Part shown: positions 1-11,412 of the stretch, piece by piece
How the letters are laid out: each line of letters begins with the position of its first letter
How positions within the stretch are numbered: position 1 is the first letter of the stretch
Assembly: GCF_002575655.3 (NCBI RefSeq)
Contig: NC_053040.3
Coordinates: forward strand, 363,318,267 to 363,382,266
DNA: 64,000 nt
DNA from: Aegilops tauschii subsp. strangulata
Lineage: Eukaryota > Streptophyta > Magnoliopsida > Poales > Poaceae
Direction: 5' to 3'
Made by a program: the position numbers and the translations under genes
The notes under the pieces: generated by a model
Told to the model about the DNA's origin: nothing
The model's database searches: none
Seen by the model: the letters and a program-made list of their open reading frames with translations, nothing else

Positions 1-14
1 GTGGGTTTGGAAGA

Positions 15-630
15 GTGTCAACTTTAGGAAGTAATGATCCCACTATTTTGGAGGGTGTTGAATCTTATTGTGATAATTATGAAAGTGGATTTGGAGAGGT
101 CATGACTTTATTTAGTGATGAATTCACTATTTCGGAAGAGGTTCCAATTGATTATGAGAACAAAGTTGCTATCTATGATGATTATTGTGATGACATGTAT
201 GCTATAAAGAATAATGATAACCATGAAACTTGTCATCATGATTTTAATTTTCAATTGGATTATGCCTCACATGATTATTCATGAGAAGAAATTTGATTAT
301 GTGGAGAGTAGTAAATTTTCTATGCTTGTGCATCATGAAAAGAGTGCTTTATGTGATAGTTATATTGTTGAATTATTCATGATGCTACTGAAAAATTATT
401 ATGAGAGAGGAACTTATGCTTCTACATATTGCAATAATATCAAGTTTCCTCTCTATGTGTTGAAAATCTTGAAGTTTTGCTTCTTTTACCTTCCTATGCT
501 AGTTAATTCTTGTTCCCATAAGTTGTTTGCTCACAAAATGCCTATGCATAGGAAGTGGGTTAGACTTAAATGTGCTAGTTATATGCTTCATGATGCTCCT
601 ATTATGTTTCAATTCTTATCTTTTATGTGA
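15..630 (+). pseudogene. Retroelement ORF remnant, acidic, frameshifted
   Basis: Two overlapping reading frames (15-284 and 214-630) together match, residue for residue over most of their length, the uninterrupted minus-strand ORF at 29625-30444. Shared blocks include ESGFGEVM, IDYENKV, NHETCHH and the C-terminal MHRKWVRLKC. The frame break falls near 270-290, so this copy is broken. The N-terminal half is rich in Asp and Glu; the C-terminal half is rich in Cys, His and Lys. No gag, protease, RT or integrase motif is visible. It is probably the C-terminal end of the element's last ORF. I do not recognise a domain and assign no function. Confidence 0.6.
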
Positions 631-1263
631 GCATCATTGACATCATCATGCCTAGCTAGAAAGGCATTAAAGAAGAGCGCTTGTTGGGAGACAACCCAAT
701 GTTTCTACCTACTGTTTTGTGTGTTCCCATGATTATGCTACTGTAGTAATCATGTTTTTTAGATTTTGTTTCAATATAGTGCCATAAATCCTTTAGGATA
801 GTGTGGTTGATAGTTGACTTGATTTTGTGCAAAAACAGAAACTTTTCCTCTTAGTCTAGGAATTTTGAAAATTCACTGGAATGTGATTTTGATCTAAATG
901 TTTTACACAAGATTTATATACAAATCCTACATTGTCCTAATTTTTCAGAATTTTTAGAGTTACAGAAGTATACGAAGTTTCTAGATTACTACAGACTGTT
1001 CTGTTTTTGACAAATTTTGTTTTCATTGTGTTGTTTACTTATTTTGATGAATCTATGAGTAGTATCGGAGGGTACAAACCATGGAGAAGTTGGAATACAG
1101 TAGATATAACACCAATATAAATTTAGAATGAGTTCACAACAGTACCTAAGTGGTGATTTGCTTTATTATACTAACGGAGCTTACGAGTTTTCCGTTGAGT
1201 TTTGTGTTGTGAAGTTTTCAAGTTTTGGGTAAAGTTTTGATTGACTACAGAATAAGGAGTGGC

Positions 1264-1340
1264 AAGAGCCTAAGCTTGGGGATGGCCAAGGCACCCCAAG
1301 GTAATATTGAAGGACAACCAAGAGCCTAAGCTTGGGGATG
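1264..1340 (+). repeat. Duplicated polypurine-like motif inside the retroelement
   Basis: The string agagcctaagcttggggatg occurs at 1265-1284 and again at 1321-1340. The same core, aagcttgg(g)gatg, sits directly upstream of the 3' LTR in these elements (7571-7588, and in reverse complement at 26620-26634), where it acts as the plus-strand priming polypurine tract. These internal copies therefore look like extra polypurine-like tracts. Confidence 0.6.
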
Positions 1341-2617
1341 CCCCGGATGGCATCCCCTCTTCCGTCTTCGTTCATCAGTAACCTTACTTGGAGCTATATT
1401 TTTATTCACCACATGATATGTGTTTTGCTTGGAGCATCATTTTATTTTATTTTGTTTTGCTTGCTGTTTGAATAATATCCCAAGATCTGAAATTCTTAAA
1501 TGTTAGAGAGTCTTCACATAGTTACACAATTATTTGACTACTCATTGATCTTCACTTATATCTTTTGGAGTAGTTTGTCATTTGCTCTAGTGCTTCACTT
1601 ATATCTTTTTAGAGCACTGCAGTGGTTTTATTTTATAGAAATTGTTGAACTCTCATGCTTCACTTTTATTATTTTGAGAGTCTCTCTAAACAGCATGGTA
1701 ATTTGCTTTGGTTATGAATTTAGTCCTAATATGATAGGCATCCAAGAGGGATATAATAAAAACTTTCATATAAAGTGCATTGAATACTATGAGAAGTTTG
1801 ATTCCTTATGATTGTTTTGAGATATGAGGATGGTGATATTAGAGTCATGCTAGTGAGTAATTGCGGATTGTAGAAATACTTGTGTTAAAGTTTGTGATTC
1901 CCGTAGCATGCACATATGATGAACCGTTATGTAACGAAGTCGAAGCATGATTTATTTATTGTTTGTATTCCTTATGAGTGGCGGCCGGGGACGAGCGATG
2001 GTCTTTTCCTACCAATCTATCCTCCTAGGAGCATGCACGTAGTACTTTGTTTCAATGACTAATAGATTTTTGCAATAAGTATGTGAGTTCTTTATGACTA
2101 ATGTTGAGTCCATGGATTATACACACTCTCACCCTTCCACCATTGCTAGCCTCTCTAGTACCGCGCAACTTTCGCCGGTACCATACACCCACCATATACC
2201 TTCCTCAAAACAGCCACCATACCTACCTTATAGCATTTCCATAGCCATTCCGAGATATATTGCCATGCAACTTTCCACCGTTCCGTTTATTATGACACAC
2301 TTCGTCATTGTCATATTGCTTTGCATGATCATGTAGTTGACATAGTATTTGTGGCAAAGCCACCATTCATACTTTTTTATACATGTCACTCTTGAGTCAT
2401 TGCACATCCCGGTACACCGTCGGAGGCATTCATATAGAGTCATATTTTGTTCTAATTCTTGAGTTGTAAGTAAATAAAAGTGTGATGATCATCATTATCA
2501 GAGCATTGTCCCATGTGAGGAAAAAAATAAAAGAGGCCAAAGAAGCCAACAAAAAAAGAGGCCAAAGAAGCCAAACAAAAAAATGAGAGAAAAAGAGATA
2601 AGGGGAAATGTTACTAT

Positions 2618-2622
2618 CCTTT
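2618..2622. repeat. Target-site duplication ccttt (left)
   Basis: Five bases ccttt immediately precede the TGTAAC end of the solo LTR and are repeated at 6820-6824 after its GTTACA end. This is the 5-bp duplication expected for LTR integration. Confidence 0.85.
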
Positions 2623-5600
2623 TGTAACGCCCACGATGCGGCTATATCTCCCACGTGTCGAGGCACGACTTAGAGGCATAACCGCATTGTGGTATTGTCG
2701 CAAGAAGGGTCATCTTCACACAATCCCATGTAATGAACAAGAATGGGATAAAGAGTTGGCTTACAATCGCCACTTCACACAATACATAAATATAATCCAT
2801 ACATCATCCAAAATACACACATAGACCGACTACGGTCAAGATCCAAATGAAAATAAGATAACCCCAAATGCTAGATCCCCAGTCGTCCCAACTGGGCTCC
2901 ACTACTGATCATGAGGGAAAGACACATAGTAACGACCACGTTCCTCATCGAACTCCCACTTGAGATCGATCCCATCATCTGCACTGGCATCGTCGGCACC
3001 TGCAACTGTTTTGGTAGAATCTGTGAGTCACGAGGACTCAGCAATCTCACACCCGCGAGATCAAAACTATTTAAGCTTATAGGAAAGGATGGTGTAATGA
3101 GGTGGAGCTGCAGCAGGCAACAAGCATATATGGTGGCTAACATACGCAAAAGAGATCGAGAAGAGAAGCAACGGAACGGTCGTCATCTAGTAATGACCAA
3201 GAAGTGATCCTGAACTCCTACTTACATCATTCATAACTCGAACCGTGTTCACTTCCCGGACTCCACCGAGAAGAGACCATCACGGCTACACACACAGTTG
3301 ATGTATTTTAACTGGGTCAAGTGACAAGTTCTCCACAACCGGACATTAACAAATTCCCATCTGCCTCATAACCGCGGGCACGGCTTTCGAAAGATAATAC
3401 CCTGCAGGGGTGTCCCAACTTAGCCCATCATAAGCTCTCACGGTCAACGAAGGATAAACCTTCTCCCGGAAAGACCCGATCAGTCTCGGAATCCCGGTTT
3501 ACAAGACATTTCGACAATGGTAAAACAAGACCAGCAAAGCCGCCCGAATGTGCCGACAAATCCCGATAGGAGCTGCACATATCTTGTTCTCAGGGCACAC
3601 CGGATGAGCAGTCCGTACAACTAAAACCAATCCTCGAGTTTCCCCAAGGTGGTGCTGCAAAGGGCTCTAGTTTGGACCAGCACTCCGAGGAACACTGGCC
3701 CGGGGGTTTAAAATAAAGATGACCCTCGGGCTCTAGAAAACCCGGGGGGAAAAGGCTTAGGTGGCAAATGGTAAAACCAAAGTTGGGCCTTGCTGGAGGA
3801 GTTTTATTCAAGGCGAACTGTCAAGGGGGTCCCATAAATCACCCGACCGCGTAAGGAACGCAAACTCAAGGAACATAATATCGGTATGACAGAAACTAGG
3901 GCGGCAAGAGTGGAACAAAACACCAGGCATAAGGCCGAGCCTTCCACCCTTTACCAAAATATATAGATGCATTAGTATAATAAGAGATATTGTGATATCC
4001 CAACATATCCATGTTCCCACATGGAACAAACTTCAACTTCACCTGCAACTAGCAACGCTATAAGAAGGGCTGAGCAAAAGTGATATCTTAGCCAAACAAC
4101 GGTTTGCTAGGAAAGGATGGTTAGAGGCTGACATGGCAAAATGGGAGGCATGATATGGCAAGTTATAGGTAGCGCAGCATGGCAATAGAGCGAACAACTA
4201 GCAAAGCAAAGATAGAAGTGATTTCGAGGGGTGGTCATTTTGCCTGCAAGGTTCTCAGAGTTGTCGAGAGCTTGATCCTCGTAAGCGTACTCAACAGGTT
4301 CCTCGTTCACGAACTCGTCTCCCGGCTCTACCCAAGACAAGAACACAAGCAATGGAACCACAATCAATCACGGGAAATGCACAAGCAACATGATGCAAAA
4401 CATGTATGATATGCGAGATATGATATGCGATGCATATGCGTGCTCCGGAAGGAAAAAGATGAACAAGGCAGTAACTTGGAAAACCAAGCATGCCACTGGA
4501 AAGATGAGATGATTTCGGTCGAAATCGATATAAAGATCACCGGAAACGGATGCACGGTTTGCAAATGGCAAGCAAAACAAGAATGACACGAATCTGCGAT
4601 TAACAGCATGATAGCACTTAAAATACAACAAGTAACAATGCTACAACACTCCAACGTAGCAACAAAGCATATGGCAGTAATCTACAGGAGATGCTTGACA
4701 AAATATGAACACTGAGCTATGGTTAGATCACAACATAACAGGCTCAAACAAGTATGGCAAAAGTGCAAAAGATATCAGGTTCACAGACTTGGTGAAATTA
4801 CTGGACATGGCAGAAAACAGCATCAGCTAGCAATGTTCAGAGCATGAAATCAACATGCTACAGGAACTTAACATGGCAAAACAAGGCATGGCAGTATTCT
4901 ACTAAATGCATATGACAAAAGTCCCTTACTGACCATAAGCCAAAAAGGACCAGAAGATATGATGGAAACCATGTAAACATAGCAAGTTTCGTTATCAGGT
5001 TTCAGACTTAGCAGAAAAAACAGAGCATGGCAGAAACAATAATATGAAGGCATCTTGGTGAGCTTGATGCACCCACCACAAAGCAATACATGACAAAAAA
5101 AGTATACCTACAGCAATATGGCAAGTGTATGAAGCTATCCATGGCAAGAACAAAAGCATAGCATGTATGGATCAACTACAACAAGCTTGGCAAAAATGAA
5201 TATCATGTTAAGAATCTGCCAGAAATATTTTATAGCAAAAGTAGAGCAAGATTGAGTCATGCTATGGCACTCCATAATTACAAACAAGGGTAGGCATGGA
5301 TCAATTACAACAATATCTACAAAATATCCTTACTCAACATCTCCAAAATATGCATGGATCTCTCTGTAGCATCAAGTTTACATGGAAACAAAATAACAGC
5401 AGACAAAGACTTAGGGAAAATACTGTCCCTGAAATCAGAAACATTACGGGGCCTAGTTTGCATGCTTGTGCTAGTCACCACAGAGATCACAAAAATACAT
5501 GGCATACACCCTTGGAAAGATGGCATGGCATACAACAAAACACATGTAGAGTTCATGCCCATAAGATGCACAGATTAAATGATACAAAAATAACAAATCT

Positions 5601-5869
5601 CCAAGTTCTGATAAGTAACAGCAGATAACAGCAACTAGCACTCTTGCACCAGAGATTTGGGCATCAAGATGACCTCTAATGAACATGATGCAATTGAACA
5701 AAATGTATAGCATCACGAGACGAACAATTTGATATATTACACGCATGAAACGGAGCTATATTCAAAGAGTTATGATGCTATGAACAAGAGCACATGCTGG
5801 AAAATAAAATGACTCGGAATATTTCGGGGGAAAATCGGGGTCAACCTCGTGAGTTGACTGGATCTGGAT

Positions 5870-6260
5870 CGGCGCTCGGGACGAAGCTCGCCGGCCGGAG
5901 CTCGGGGAGGAGCTGGAGGAGGGAGAGGACGGTGGGGACGAGGAGGCTGCCGGAGGGAGGAGGAGCAGGGCGCCGTGGTGGAGCGGCGACGGCGGGGCAC
6001 GGCGACGTGGGCGGCGGTGCGCGCGGCGGCGAGGCACGGCGAGGCAGGCGGCGGCGAGCGCGGCGAAGAACGGCGGCGGCGCGGGGCGGCGCGGCGGCGG
6101 ACGGAGGCGCGCGCGGGGCGCGGGCGGCGTACGGGCCGGCGGGCCCGCGGCGAGCCGGGCGGGCCGGCGCGGTGGAGGCGGCCGGGCGCTGATGTGGCGG
6201 CCCCCGATTCGCCGGGCGCGACGGCGGGGAGGTGTCCGGTGGCGGCGGACACGTCCGGTG
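5870..6260 (-). other. GC-rich leader of the solo LTR
   Basis: A CpG-rich, almost purely ggc/gcg stretch lies just downstream (leftward) of the leftward TATA box. Long frames are open on both strands only because stop codons are rare at this composition. I take it as the transcribed untranslated leader of the LTR, not as coding sequence. Confidence 0.5.
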
Positions 6261-6317
6261 ACGGCGGGGGAAGTTTGGCTAGGGTTTCATCTGCGATTGT
6301 ATACGGGAGGGGATGCA

Positions 6318-6325
6318 TTTATATA
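6318..6325 (-). promoter_or_regulatory. TATA box of the solo LTR (leftward)
   Basis: tttatata on the plus strand reads tatataaa on the minus strand, about 500 bp inside the LTR from its 6819 end. It is followed by a CT/GC-rich leader, the usual layout of a Triticeae LTR promoter. Confidence 0.5.
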
Positions 6326-6819
6326 GCTAGAGGGAGCTAGGAGAGCCCAAACAGAGCATGGAAGAGAGTTTGGTGGGTTTTGGGCTGTTTAGAGAGGGGG
6401 TTTTGCTGCAACACATAGAAGGCATCTGCGGTTACCCGGTTAACCGTTGGAGTACCAAACGACCTCCAAATGGAACGAAACTTGAGCGGTGGTCTACCGG
6501 TGGTATACCAAGGCTACTTGACAAGCCTCGGTCCATTCCGAGGACGTTAGACACCCGCTCACGAAAGAAAACAAGAGGGGTGCGCCGGAGAAGATGGGAG
6601 CACCGGATTGCAAAATGGACAACGGGGAAAATGGTCGGATGCATGAGACGAACACGTATGCAAATGCAATGCACATGATGACATGGTATGAGATGCATGA
6701 CAATAACAAAATGCAAAACAAAAGACAAAACCCGACCACGGAGGGAATATCGTAACACATAGCCGAAAATGGCAAGAGTTGGAGTTACAAATATGGAAAG
6801 TTACATCCGGTGTGTTACA

Positions 6820-6824
6820 CCTTT
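6820..6824. repeat. Target-site duplication ccttt (right)
   Basis: This is the second copy of the ccttt flank of the solo LTR; see 2618-2622. Confidence 0.85.
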
Positions 6825-7570
6825 TTCCACACTTGTGCTTCAAAGTAGCACCATGATCTTCATGATAGAGAGTCTCATATGTTGTCACTTTCATATACTA
6901 GTGGGTATTTTTAATTATAGAACTTGGCTTGTATATTCCAACGATGCTTCCTCAAATTGCCCTAGGTATTCGTGAGCAAGCAAGTTGGATGCACACCCAC
7001 TTAGTTTTCTTTTGAGCTTTCATAAACTTATAGCTCTAGTGCATCCGTTGCATGGCAATCCCTACTTACTCACATTGATACCTATTGATGGGCATCTCCA
7101 TAGCCCGTTGATATGCCTAGCTAGTTGATGTGAGACTATCTCCTTTTTTTGTCTTCTCCACAACCACCATATTCTATTCCACCTATAGTGCTATGTCCAT
7201 GGCTCACGCTCATGTATTGCGTGAAAGTTGAAAAGGTTTGAGAACATCGAAAGTATGAAACAATTTCTTGGCTTGTCATCGGGGTTGTGCATGATTTGAA
7301 TACTTTATGTGATGAAGATGGAGCATAGCCAAACTATATGATTTTGTAGGGATAACTTTCTTTGGCCATGTTATTTTGAGAAGACATGATTGCCTTATTA
7401 GTATGATTGAAGTATTATTATTTTTATGTCAATATTAAACTTTTGTTTTGAATCTTATGGATCTGAATATTCATGCCACAATAAAGAAAATTACATGGAT
7501 AAATATGTTAGGTAGCATTCCACATCAAAAATTCTATTTTTATCATTTACCTACTCGAGGACGAGCAGGA

Positions 7571-7588
7571 ATTAAGCTTGGAGATGCT
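7571..7588 (+). promoter_or_regulatory. Polypurine tract
   Basis: The sequence attaagcttggagatgct directly abuts the TGATACGTC start of the LTR. Its position and purine content fit the plus-strand primer site, and they show that the LTR at 7589 is a 3' LTR. Confidence 0.6.
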
Positions 7589-7962
7589 TGATACGTCTCC
7601 AACGTATCTATAATTTTTGATTGTTCCATCCTATTATCCATCTTGGATGTTTTATATGCATTTATATGATATTTCATATTATTTTTGAGACTAACCTATT
7701 AACCTAGAGCCCAGTGCCAGTTTCTGTTTTTTCCTTGTTTTTTGAGTTTTACAGAAAAGGAATATCAAACGGAGTCCAAACGAGCTGAAAATTTACGGTG
7801 ATTTTTTATGGACCAGAAGAAGCCCACGGAGCATCGAAGTCAAGACAGAAGAGTCCTGAGGCAACCACAAGCCTAGGGGGTGCCCCACCCCCCAGGGCGC
7901 GCCCCCACGGCTTGTCGCTGCCTCGTGGACCCCCCTGATGTGAAACCGACGCCAAAAATTCC

Positions 7963-7969
7963 TATAAAT
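7963..7969 (+). promoter_or_regulatory. LTR TATA box
   Basis: tataaat lies in the middle of the LTR, upstream of a C-rich leader, which is where the U3/R boundary is expected. Confidence 0.45.
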
Positions 7970-8180
7970 CCAGAAACCCCACAAAGAAACCTAGATCGAG
8001 AGTCCCGCCGCCGCAAGCCTCTATAGCCACGATAAACCAATCGGGAGCCCGTTCCGGCACCCTGCCGAAGGGGGAAACCATCACCGGTGTCCATCTTCGT
8101 CATCCTGGCGCTCTCCATGATGAGGAGGGAGTAGTTCGCCCTCGGGGCTGAGGGTATGTACCAGTAGCTATGTGTTTGAT

Positions 8181-8205
8181 CTCTCTCTCTCTCTCTCTCT
8201 CTCTC
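8181..8205. repeat. (CT)12 microsatellite in the LTR leader
   Basis: This is an uninterrupted run of twelve CT units. The related LTR at 24528-26619 has only a short gagagaaagagagaga tract at the corresponding place (reverse strand), so the locus is length-variable. Confidence 0.9.
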
Positions 8206-9271
8206 GTGTTCTTGATATGGCACGATCTTGATGTACCGCGAGCTTTGTTACTATAGTTGGATCATATGGTGTTTCTCCTCCTCTACCTTCTTGTGATGAA
8301 TTGAGTTTTACCTTTGAGGTTTCACTATTATCGGATTGAATACTATTATGGATTCGAGAACACTTGATGTATGTCTTGTGTGGGATACCCGTGGTGACAA
8401 TGGGGTGTTCTATTTATTCACTTGATGTATGTTTTGGCACTCAACTCGCGGATTCCCGAGGTGACATTGGGGTAATCTATGCATAGGGGTTGATGCATGT
8501 TTTCTTCCTTGTTTCTCCGGTAGAAATCTTGGGGCACTCTTTGAGGTTCTTTGTGTTGGATTGAATATTATGAATCTGAAGTTGTTTGATGCATATCGTA
8601 TAATAGACCCATGGATACTTGTGGTGACATTGGAGTATCTAGGTGACATTAGGGTTGATTGATGTGTGTCATATGGTGTTATTTTACTACGAACACTAGG
8701 GCTCTTTGTGACACTTATAGGAATAGCCCAACGGATTGATCGGAAAGAATAACTTTGAGGTGGTTTCGTACCCTACAAGCAATTTTATCTTGTGTTCTCC
8801 GCGATAGAAACTTTGGAGTGACTTTTTTCACACGTTGAGGGATTGCCATATGATCTAATTATGTTATCATTGTTCAGAGAACTTGCACTAGTGAAAGTAT
8901 GAACCCTAGGCCTTGTTTCCAAGCATTGCAACACCGTTTTCGCTCACTTTTACTACTAGTTACCTTGTTGTTTTTATATTTTTAGATTACAAAACCAATA
9001 TCTACCATCCATATTACACTTGTATCACCATCTCTTCGCCGAACTAGTGCACCTATACAATTTGCCATTGTATTGGGTGTGTTGGGGACACAAGAGACTC
9101 TTTGTTATTTGGTTGCAGGGTTGTTTGAGAGAGACCATCTTCATCCTACGCCTCCCACGGATTGATAAACCTTAGGTCATCCACTTGAGGGAAATTTTCT
9201 ATTGTCCTACAAACTCTGCACTTGGAGGCCCAACAACGTCTACAAGAAGAAAGGTTGCATAGTAGACATCA

Positions 9272-11412
9272 ACCATCTGGAGTATCGGGGAGAGGGTTAT
9301 TTCCAGCCATGGCCCTAGACCAACTTAGGCCAAAAGCCTAAGCTTGGGGGAGTACGTATTTCTCACCGACATTACATTCATGTTCACAAACTGATTCCAA
9401 TTGTCGGTGTTCATGCTTTTTCATTGTATCATCCATGTTAGTTTATTTCTTTTTCTCGCTTTCTTCTTGTGTGTTTGAAAAACTTTGAGAAAATTCAAAA
9501 AAATTAGTTCTCGCTTCTTTTTAGCTTTTCTTTCCAGATTAATTAGTATAAGTGTTAAAAAACAAAACCCCGAAAGATTTCTCGTTCTTCTTTTTCTTGT
9601 TGGGAGCTTACTCGTGTAAATAGTTTTTCTCGTTTTCTGTTATTTGCTTTCTTCTAGAAAAACAAAAACTCCAAAAATATTTCAGTGTGTTTCTTTGAAT
9701 TTTTTTCTTTTCTTTGGATCGTAAGGAGAAGAGTACGATGAAAATGTTGAGTGGCTCTCATATGCATTATTGTTGATCTAACAAAGAGCCCATATTACCT
9801 TGTCTTCTCCTCTGAATAAATGTTTGCAGACTCCAGCTTAGTCCAATGCACGTGCACTCTTATTATTATCCACACCGTTCGGTCATGCAAGTGAAAGGCA
9901 ATAATGACGATATATGATGAAATGATTGAGATGGAGAAGAGCTGGTATGAACTCGGCCTATTTTGTTTTTGTAAATATGATTAGCTCATCGTTCCTGATT
10001 CAGCCTATTATGAATGAAACATGTTTGCAATGACAATTAGAGATTATAGTTACTCATGCCATGCTTAATTAGCTAGGAGTGTATAATGGTTTGTCTTGAG
10101 TGTCAACATGCATTTTAAAATGGTTATGATGTAGTATGATAGGATGGTATCCTACTTTGAATGATTCAAGTGGCTTGACTTGGCACATGTTCACGCATGT
10201 AGTTGAAACAAAAACAACATAGCCTCCATGACATTTATGTTCATGGTGATTTATATCCTACTCATTCTTGCACTCAATGTTGGCTAATCTCAATGCATGC
10301 TTATGACCGTTGTCACTCTCTAGTTGGTCGCTCCTCAGTCTTTTCTAGCCTTCACTTGTACTAAGCGGGAATACTGCTTGTGCATCCACTTCCTTAAACC
10401 AGAGTCGTTCCATATGAGTCCACCATACCTTCCTATATGTGGTATTTACCTGCCGTTCCAAGTAAATTTGCATGTGCCAAACTCTAAACCTTCAAATAAT
10501 AATCTGTTTTGTATGCCCGAATCGCTCATGCAGCGACTGGGGGTTGTCAGTATCTTCCATGCTAGATAGGTTATTCTCACGATGAGTGTTGATTCACTTA
10601 TCACTCACGAGAAAGTAGCTGGTATTCAGGATGCCTAGTTCCATGCTCAAAGTCAAATCAAAATAAATTTCAAACAAAACTCCCCCAGGACTGTTGTTAG
10701 TATGGATGGTACCCGCTAGCCGTGGAGTGTGATTGTTGGTGGAGGGGGAGTAAAAAACTTTACCATTCTGTTTGGGAACCGCCTATAATGTATATAGCAT
10801 GGAAGATAGTGAGATCTCTTGGTTGTTATGTTGACAATGAAAGCATACCGCTCAAAATTATATTCATCTATGTTTTAAAAGCTCGATCTCTAGCACCTCT
10901 ACAAATCCCTGCTTCCCTCTGCGAAGGGCCTATCTATTTACTTTTATTGTTGAGTCATCATCCTCTTGTAAAAAGCACCAGTTAGAGAGCACCACTGTCA
11001 TTCATATGCATTGTTATTAATTGATATTGAGTTTGACGGTGACTGGATCTCTTTTGCCATGAATTATAATGTCTAGTCAGTCCTTGGTCTTCAGAGGTGC
11101 TCTGCATTTATGTTTTGCGGTCTCAGAAAGGGCTAGCGAGATACCATCTTGTTATATCATATCATCATTGTTTTTGAAAAAAGTGTTGTCATCCAAGATT
11201 TATTATTGATTATGTCATTGGTATGAGTAAATGTGAGACTTAAATGTTATTGTGAGTATGGTTAGTTCATAATCTTTGCTGACAACTTGAATACTGGCTT
11301 TACATATTTGCAACAACAAGATCAAACAGAGTTTGTAAAAGTTTTTCTTTGTCACTTTCACTTTGTCAACTGAATTGCTTGAGGACAAGCAATGGGTTAA
11401 GCTTGGGGGAGT
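9272..11412 (+). mobile_element. Sabrina-like LTR element, internal 3' noncoding region (5'-truncated)
   Basis: This noncoding region lies directly upstream of the LTR at 11413. It opens with a gcctaagcttgggggagtacg motif near 9340-9360 and closes with ggttaagcttgggggagt at 11394-11412, the polypurine tract. No frame longer than about 90 codons is convincing. Sequence style (calls from memory) matches the 3' region of Sabrina-type Gypsy elements. Its 5' side is cut by the insertion of retrotransposon 1 at 9271. Confidence 0.65.

Larger units (their letters stand above)
1..2622 (+). mobile_element. LTR retrotransposon 1 (Gypsy-type), internal 3' region, left part
   Basis: This is the 3' untranslated part of a long LTR retrotransposon whose 5' part lies left of the window. 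It is colinear with the minus-strand element at 26620-30444 (same acidic ORF, same aagcttggggatg motifs). It resumes at 6820 after a solo LTR insertion and ends in the LTR at 7589-9271. Beyond position 630 I see no coding sequence. The stretch holds AT-rich spacer, two polypurine-like motifs near 1264-1340, and a purine-rich agaggccaaagaagccaa repeat near 2520-2600. The family name is not assigned; the Gypsy placement comes from resemblance to common Triticeae elements. Confidence 0.75.
2623..6819 (-). mobile_element. Sukkula-like solo LTR, 4.2 kb
   Basis: The element starts TGTAACGCCC and ends GGTGTGTTACA, so its ends are inverted TGTAAC/GTTACA. It is flanked by a perfect ccttt duplication, and no second LTR or internal domain lies between, so it is a solo LTR. 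Its end resembles that of the Sukkula LARD family of Triticeae (LTRs about 4-5 kb; from memory). The partial copy at 22734-24527 is a relative with similar blocks (two gtgacc.agaagtgatcctg-type segments, ggcggcaagagtggaacaaa). Transcription should run leftward: the only good TATA box (6318-6325) faces left and is followed by a GC-rich leader at 6260-5870. ORFs there are composition artefacts. Confidence 0.8.
6820..7588 (+). mobile_element. LTR retrotransposon 1, internal 3' region resumed
   Basis: This is the continuation of 1-2622 after the solo LTR. It is noncoding and contains the block tacctactcgaggacgagcag just before the LTR. The same block precedes the LTR at 50834 and, in reverse, follows the LTR ending at 26619. 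The stretch ends in the polypurine tract. Confidence 0.75.
7589..9271 (+). mobile_element. 3' LTR of LTR retrotransposon 1
   Basis: The LTR begins TGATACGTCTCC and ends GTAGACATCA (TG...CA, 1683 bp). A TATA box tataaat lies at 7963-7969, followed by a leader with a (CT)n run. Its 3' part is homologous, in reverse, to 24528-25622; its 5' part is only moderately like the LTR at 50834. The right-hand flank is Sabrina-like sequence, so this element appears to have inserted into the Sabrina-like element. Confidence 0.85.

Noticed and set aside
5770..6340. Overlapping 120-180 codon frames on both strands in the GC-rich part of the solo LTR
   Set aside because: All frames are open because of composition (Arg/Gly/Ala repeats); no domain, and the location is an LTR leader.
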